Shown: positions 6,297 to 8,530 of the stretch, one piece after another
Numbering within the stretch: position 1 is the stretch's first letter
Layout of the letters: the number at the start of each line of letters is the position of its first letter
DNA from: Deferribacteraceae bacterium
GTDB lineage: Bacteria; Chrysiogenota; Deferribacteres; Deferribacterales; JAISNW01
Assembly: GCA_031276055.1 (NCBI GenBank)
Contig: JAISNW010000144.1
Location: 1 to 8,530 of the forward strand
Length of the DNA stretch: 8,530 nucleotides
Direction of reading: 5' to 3'
Position numbers and translations under genes: made by a program
Notes under the pieces: generated by a model
Databases searched by the model: none
What the model was told of the DNA's origin: nothing
Seen by the model: only the letters and a program-made list of their open reading frames with translations

Positions 6297-7725
6297 ACTC
6301 TTAGATGGGGTTGATTTTCTTGGAAACACAGAGCTTGACTTTGATAGGATAAGCTCTGATTCAAGGAGGCTGGAAGGGAAAAATATCTTATTTTTCGCCT
6401 ACAACGGTTCTAATTTTGACAGCCACCCTCTAGCAGTGGAGCTTTATAAAAGCGGAAAGATAAGATATATCGTTTCAGAAAGGGTGTTGGAAAACACCCC
6501 AAGCATCTTAGTGGAAAACGGACGGCAGGCATTTTGCACAGCATCGGCGAATTTTTTCGGCAATCCCCAGAAAGAGCTTACTTTAATGGGTGTAACAGGC
6601 ACTAATGGGAAAACCACAGTTACCTACCTTTTGGAAAAGATATTTGAAAAAAACGGGGTGGCGAGGATAGGCACTAACGGCGTAAATATTATGGGCAGCA
6701 AGCTATGTATAGACAACACAACCCCTTCTCCATACGATTTTTTTAAGCTATTAAGGCAGGCGGCGGATAGAGGGATAAAGGCGGCGGCGGCTGAAGTTTC
6801 CAGCCACGCTTTAGAGCAGGGGCGGCTTGCAGGAGTAAACTTTAACGCGGCGGTTTTTACTAACCTTACAGGAGATCACCTAGATTACCACAAGGATATG
6901 CAGAGCTATTACAACGCCAAAAAGCTCTTATTCACAGATTTATACTCGCAAAAGAGGATAATCAACCGCGACTGCCCCCATGGTGAGAGGCTTTTTAAGG
7001 AGATAGGCGGAGAGAAATATTCATATGGAAGTTCTAAAGAGTGCGATCTTTTTGTGAAAAAGGTGAATTTTACCTTTGATGGAACTGCTGCCGTTTTATC
7101 GTATAGAGGGGAAAGTTTTAATATTAAAACATCGCTCTTAGGGGCGCATAACCTTGAAAATATAATGGCGGCTCTCACCACCTCTTTTGCACTAGGCGTT
7201 CCTATAAAGCAGGCGGTGCGCAGCGCGGAATCTCTAACCGCCGTTAGAGGAAGGTTGGAGCGCTACAACAATAATGGGATAACGGCGTTTGTTGACTACG
7301 CCCACACTGATGATGCTCTAAGGAGGATAACGTTTGCCCTAAAAAACCTAAGTGCAGGGAGGTTGATCACAGTTTTCGGTGCAGGCGGCGATAGAGATAA
7401 GAGCAAACGTCCGCGTATGGGAAGGGCAGCCGAAGAAAACTCTGACGTCTCTGTGGTTACTAGCGACAACCCGCGCACTGAACCACCCGAGCTTATCATA
7501 GACGATATATTGGGCGGTATGCAGAAAACTAAACAGGTATTCGTTAAAGAAGATAGAGAAGAGGCGATACGATTTGCCGTCTCCATAGCAAAAAAAGGGG
7601 ACTGCATCTTGGTAGCGGGCAAAGGGCATGAGGATTACCAGATTATAGGAACAACAAAGAGACGTTTCAGCGACAGCGAGGTGGTAAAAAAGTATCTATT
7701 TAATGGTGTTTCAAATGGAAGTTAG
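6283..7725 (+). CDS. murE: MurE, UDP-MurNAc-L-Ala-D-Glu:meso-diaminopimelate ligase
   Basis: This 480-residue cytoplasmic Mur ligase adds the third stem residue to the peptidoglycan precursor using ATP. The N-terminal UDP-binding domain has SSDSRRLEGKNILFF (24-38). The central ATPase domain has P-loop GVTGTNGKTT (103-112), TTPSP (146-150), EVSSHALEQGR (171-181), TNLTGDHLDYH (193-203) and Lys213 in NAKKLLF as the likely carbamylated lysine. DYAHTDDAL (338-346) and FGAGGDRDKSKRPRMG (365-380) follow. The C-terminal domain has DNPR (395-398), which in characterised MurE enzymes marks meso-DAP rather than lysine specificity, and GKGHEDYQ (446-453). All key motifs are present and length is normal. 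GAGGG at 6272-6276, inside ftsI, precedes the ATG by 6 nt. It overlaps ftsI by 14 nt and murF by 11 nt. Confidence 0.97.
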   Translation: MHIDKLLDGVDFLGNTELDFDRISSDSRRLEGKNILFFAYNGSNFDSHPLAVELYKSGKIRYIVSERVLENTPSILVENGRQAFCTASANFFGNPQKELTLMGVTGTNGKTTVTYLLEKIFEKNGVARIGTNGVNIMGSKLCIDNTTPSPYDFFKLLRQAADRGIKAAAAEVSSHALEQGRLAGVNFNAAVFTNLTGDHLDYHKDMQSYYNAKKLLFTDLYSQKRIINRDCPHGERLFKEIGGEKYSYGSSKECDLFVKKVNFTFDGTAAVLSYRGESFNIKTSLLGAHNLENIMAALTTSFALGVPIKQAVRSAESLTAVRGRLERYNNNGITAFVDYAHTDDALRRITFALKNLSAGRLITVFGAGGDRDKSKRPRMGRAAEENSDVSVVTSDNPRTEPPELIIDDILGGMQKTKQVFVKEDREEAIRFAVSIAKKGDCILVAGKGHEDYQIIGTTKRRFSDSEVVKKYLFNGVSNGS

Positions 7726-8530
7726 AGAACTTGTCAACCTTATACCGTATAAAAAGGCTGATATTAGAGCGAATGCTGACATTATAGGCGCCGCTCTTGA
7801 CAGCCGCGAAGTTAAGGGAGGCAATCTATTCTTTGCCGCTAAAGGTAAAAATACCGACGGCAACGTATATGCAGCCTCCGCCCTAGAAAACGGCGCTGCT
7901 GCTGTAATTATGGACTCCCCTGCTCTATATGAAAAGGTAGAAGGCAGCAAGTTGTTGGTGGAAAACTCCCTTATCAGCTTACAAAGATTAGCTCACTTCC
8001 GCATCTCCAATTATAGAGGGAGAAAGGTTGCCGTAACAGGCAGTTTTGGCAAAACAGGGGTTAAGGATATGCTCTATTCCGTCTTAAAAGAGAGATATAA
8101 CGCCTATGCAACCTTTGGCAACCATAACAACAGGTTAGGGCTTGATCTAACAATCGCGGGCATCCCAACCGAGACAGAGGCGGCGGTTTTCGAGATTGGA
8201 AGCAACGCACCAGGGGAGATACTAGAGCTTTCAAAATTTATAAACCCAGATGCTGCTATAGTGACAGGGGCGGGTTTCGCCCATATAGGCCGTTTCGGTT
8301 CTTTAGAGGCGGCGGCGAAGGAAAAGCTCTCAATAATAGATGCAATGAGGGAAGGTGCAACCCTTATAGTTAATGAAGATCTAAGAAGTTATATAGAAAA
8401 GTTTTATCCGCAGCCGCATATTAAGGTTATATATTTCGGCAAAAGAGATTCTTCAGATATCTATTTAGTGCACTTTGAGGCAAACGGATTAAAGGCGCAA
8501 GCTAAGTATTCAGTGTTCGGCGCCCCGTTT
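7715..8530 (+). CDS. murF: MurF, UDP-MurNAc-tripeptide:D-Ala-D-Ala ligase, cut at 3' end
   Basis: The frame is open for 272 codons to the window edge, about 60% of a usual MurF (about 450). MurF adds D-Ala-D-Ala to the tripeptide precursor, completing the pentapeptide. Recognisable parts: LDSREVKGGNLFFAAKG (28-44) and DGN in the UDP-binding domain; P-loop TGSFGKTGVKDM (108-119); GNHNNRLGLDLT (135-146); EIGSNAPGEI (160-169); GFAHIGRFGS (187-196) with conserved His190; and AKEKLSI with Lys204 aligning to the carbamylated lysine. Several usually constant positions differ: GKTG instead of GKT(S/T), EIG instead of EMG, and Asp where the NNxxGxP motif has Pro. I still judge it a real MurF because of order and context. 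GGTG at 7705-7708 is a poor ribosome site 6 nt before this ATG; an in-frame ATG at 7703 is an alternative start. Overlap with murE suggests coupled translation. Confidence 0.92.
   Translation, partial: MEVRELVNLIPYKKADIRANADIIGAALDSREVKGGNLFFAAKGKNTDGNVYAASALENGAAAVIMDSPALYEKVEGSKLLVENSLISLQRLAHFRISNYRGRKVAVTGSFGKTGVKDMLYSVLKERYNAYATFGNHNNRLGLDLTIAGIPTETEAAVFEIGSNAPGEILELSKFINPDAAIVTGAGFAHIGRFGSLEAAAKEKLSIIDAMREGATLIVNEDLRSYIEKFYPQPHIKVIYFGKRDSSDIYLVHFEANGLKAQAKYSVFGAPF

Noticed and set aside
6781..6795. Short GCG-type triplet run (also near 8310 in murF)
   Set aside because: It encodes an ordinary alanine run inside conserved Mur ligase domains; there is no sign of an expanded or mobile repeat.
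7586..7600. A7-G4 run in murE as a programmed frameshift site
   Set aside because: The murE frame continues normally into the conserved GKGHEDYQ motif, and no stem-loop or useful alternative frame follows.
7296..7622. Antisense open frames of 93-108 codons within murE
   Set aside because: MurE on the + strand has all motifs through this stretch; the antisense translations resemble no protein and two of them overlap each other.

Overview
This window holds the start of a classical dcw (division and cell wall) cluster on the + strand and, divergent from it, a very large tetratricopeptide-repeat (TPR) lipoprotein gene on the - strand. Six of the seven genes belong to well-known families. The seventh, the lipoprotein, has no specific function that I recognise. 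Both outer genes are cut by the window edges: the lipoprotein lacks its C-terminus and murF lacks its C-terminal part.

Layout: 1-2717 (-) is a lipobox-bearing TPR protein, open for at least 905 codons. 2718-2983 is the shared intergenic region, with one candidate promoter facing each way. A striking set of five TGNYAT hexamers at 10-11 bp spacing lies over the mraZ-side promoter. From 2984 the + strand carries mraZ, rsmH, ftsL, ftsI, murE and murF. Gaps are 9 and 12 bp between the first three genes, and all later genes overlap. No terminator-like sequence is visible between them, so they look like one transcription unit.

How the genes work together: MraZ is the cluster's transcriptional regulator. 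RsmH methylates 16S rRNA. FtsL and FtsI are septal divisome components (scaffold and transpeptidase). MurE and MurF add the third amino acid and the D-Ala-D-Ala to the peptidoglycan precursor. The DNPR motif in MurE predicts meso-diaminopimelate peptidoglycan.

Organism: a bacterium of moderate, somewhat AT-rich composition with heavy ATA, AGA and AGG codon use. A type II lipoprotein signal, a class B PBP without PASTA domains and a meso-DAP MurE fit a diderm (Gram-negative) bacterium. The style is compatible with groups such as Deferribacterota or Desulfobacterota-like lineages, but the sequence alone does not let me name a phylum. I see no mobile elements, CRISPR, tRNA or rRNA, and no clearly new defence or metabolic system. 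The most interesting parts are the divergent giant TPR lipoprotein, the phased repeat array at the mraZ promoter and a MurF with unusual motif residues.
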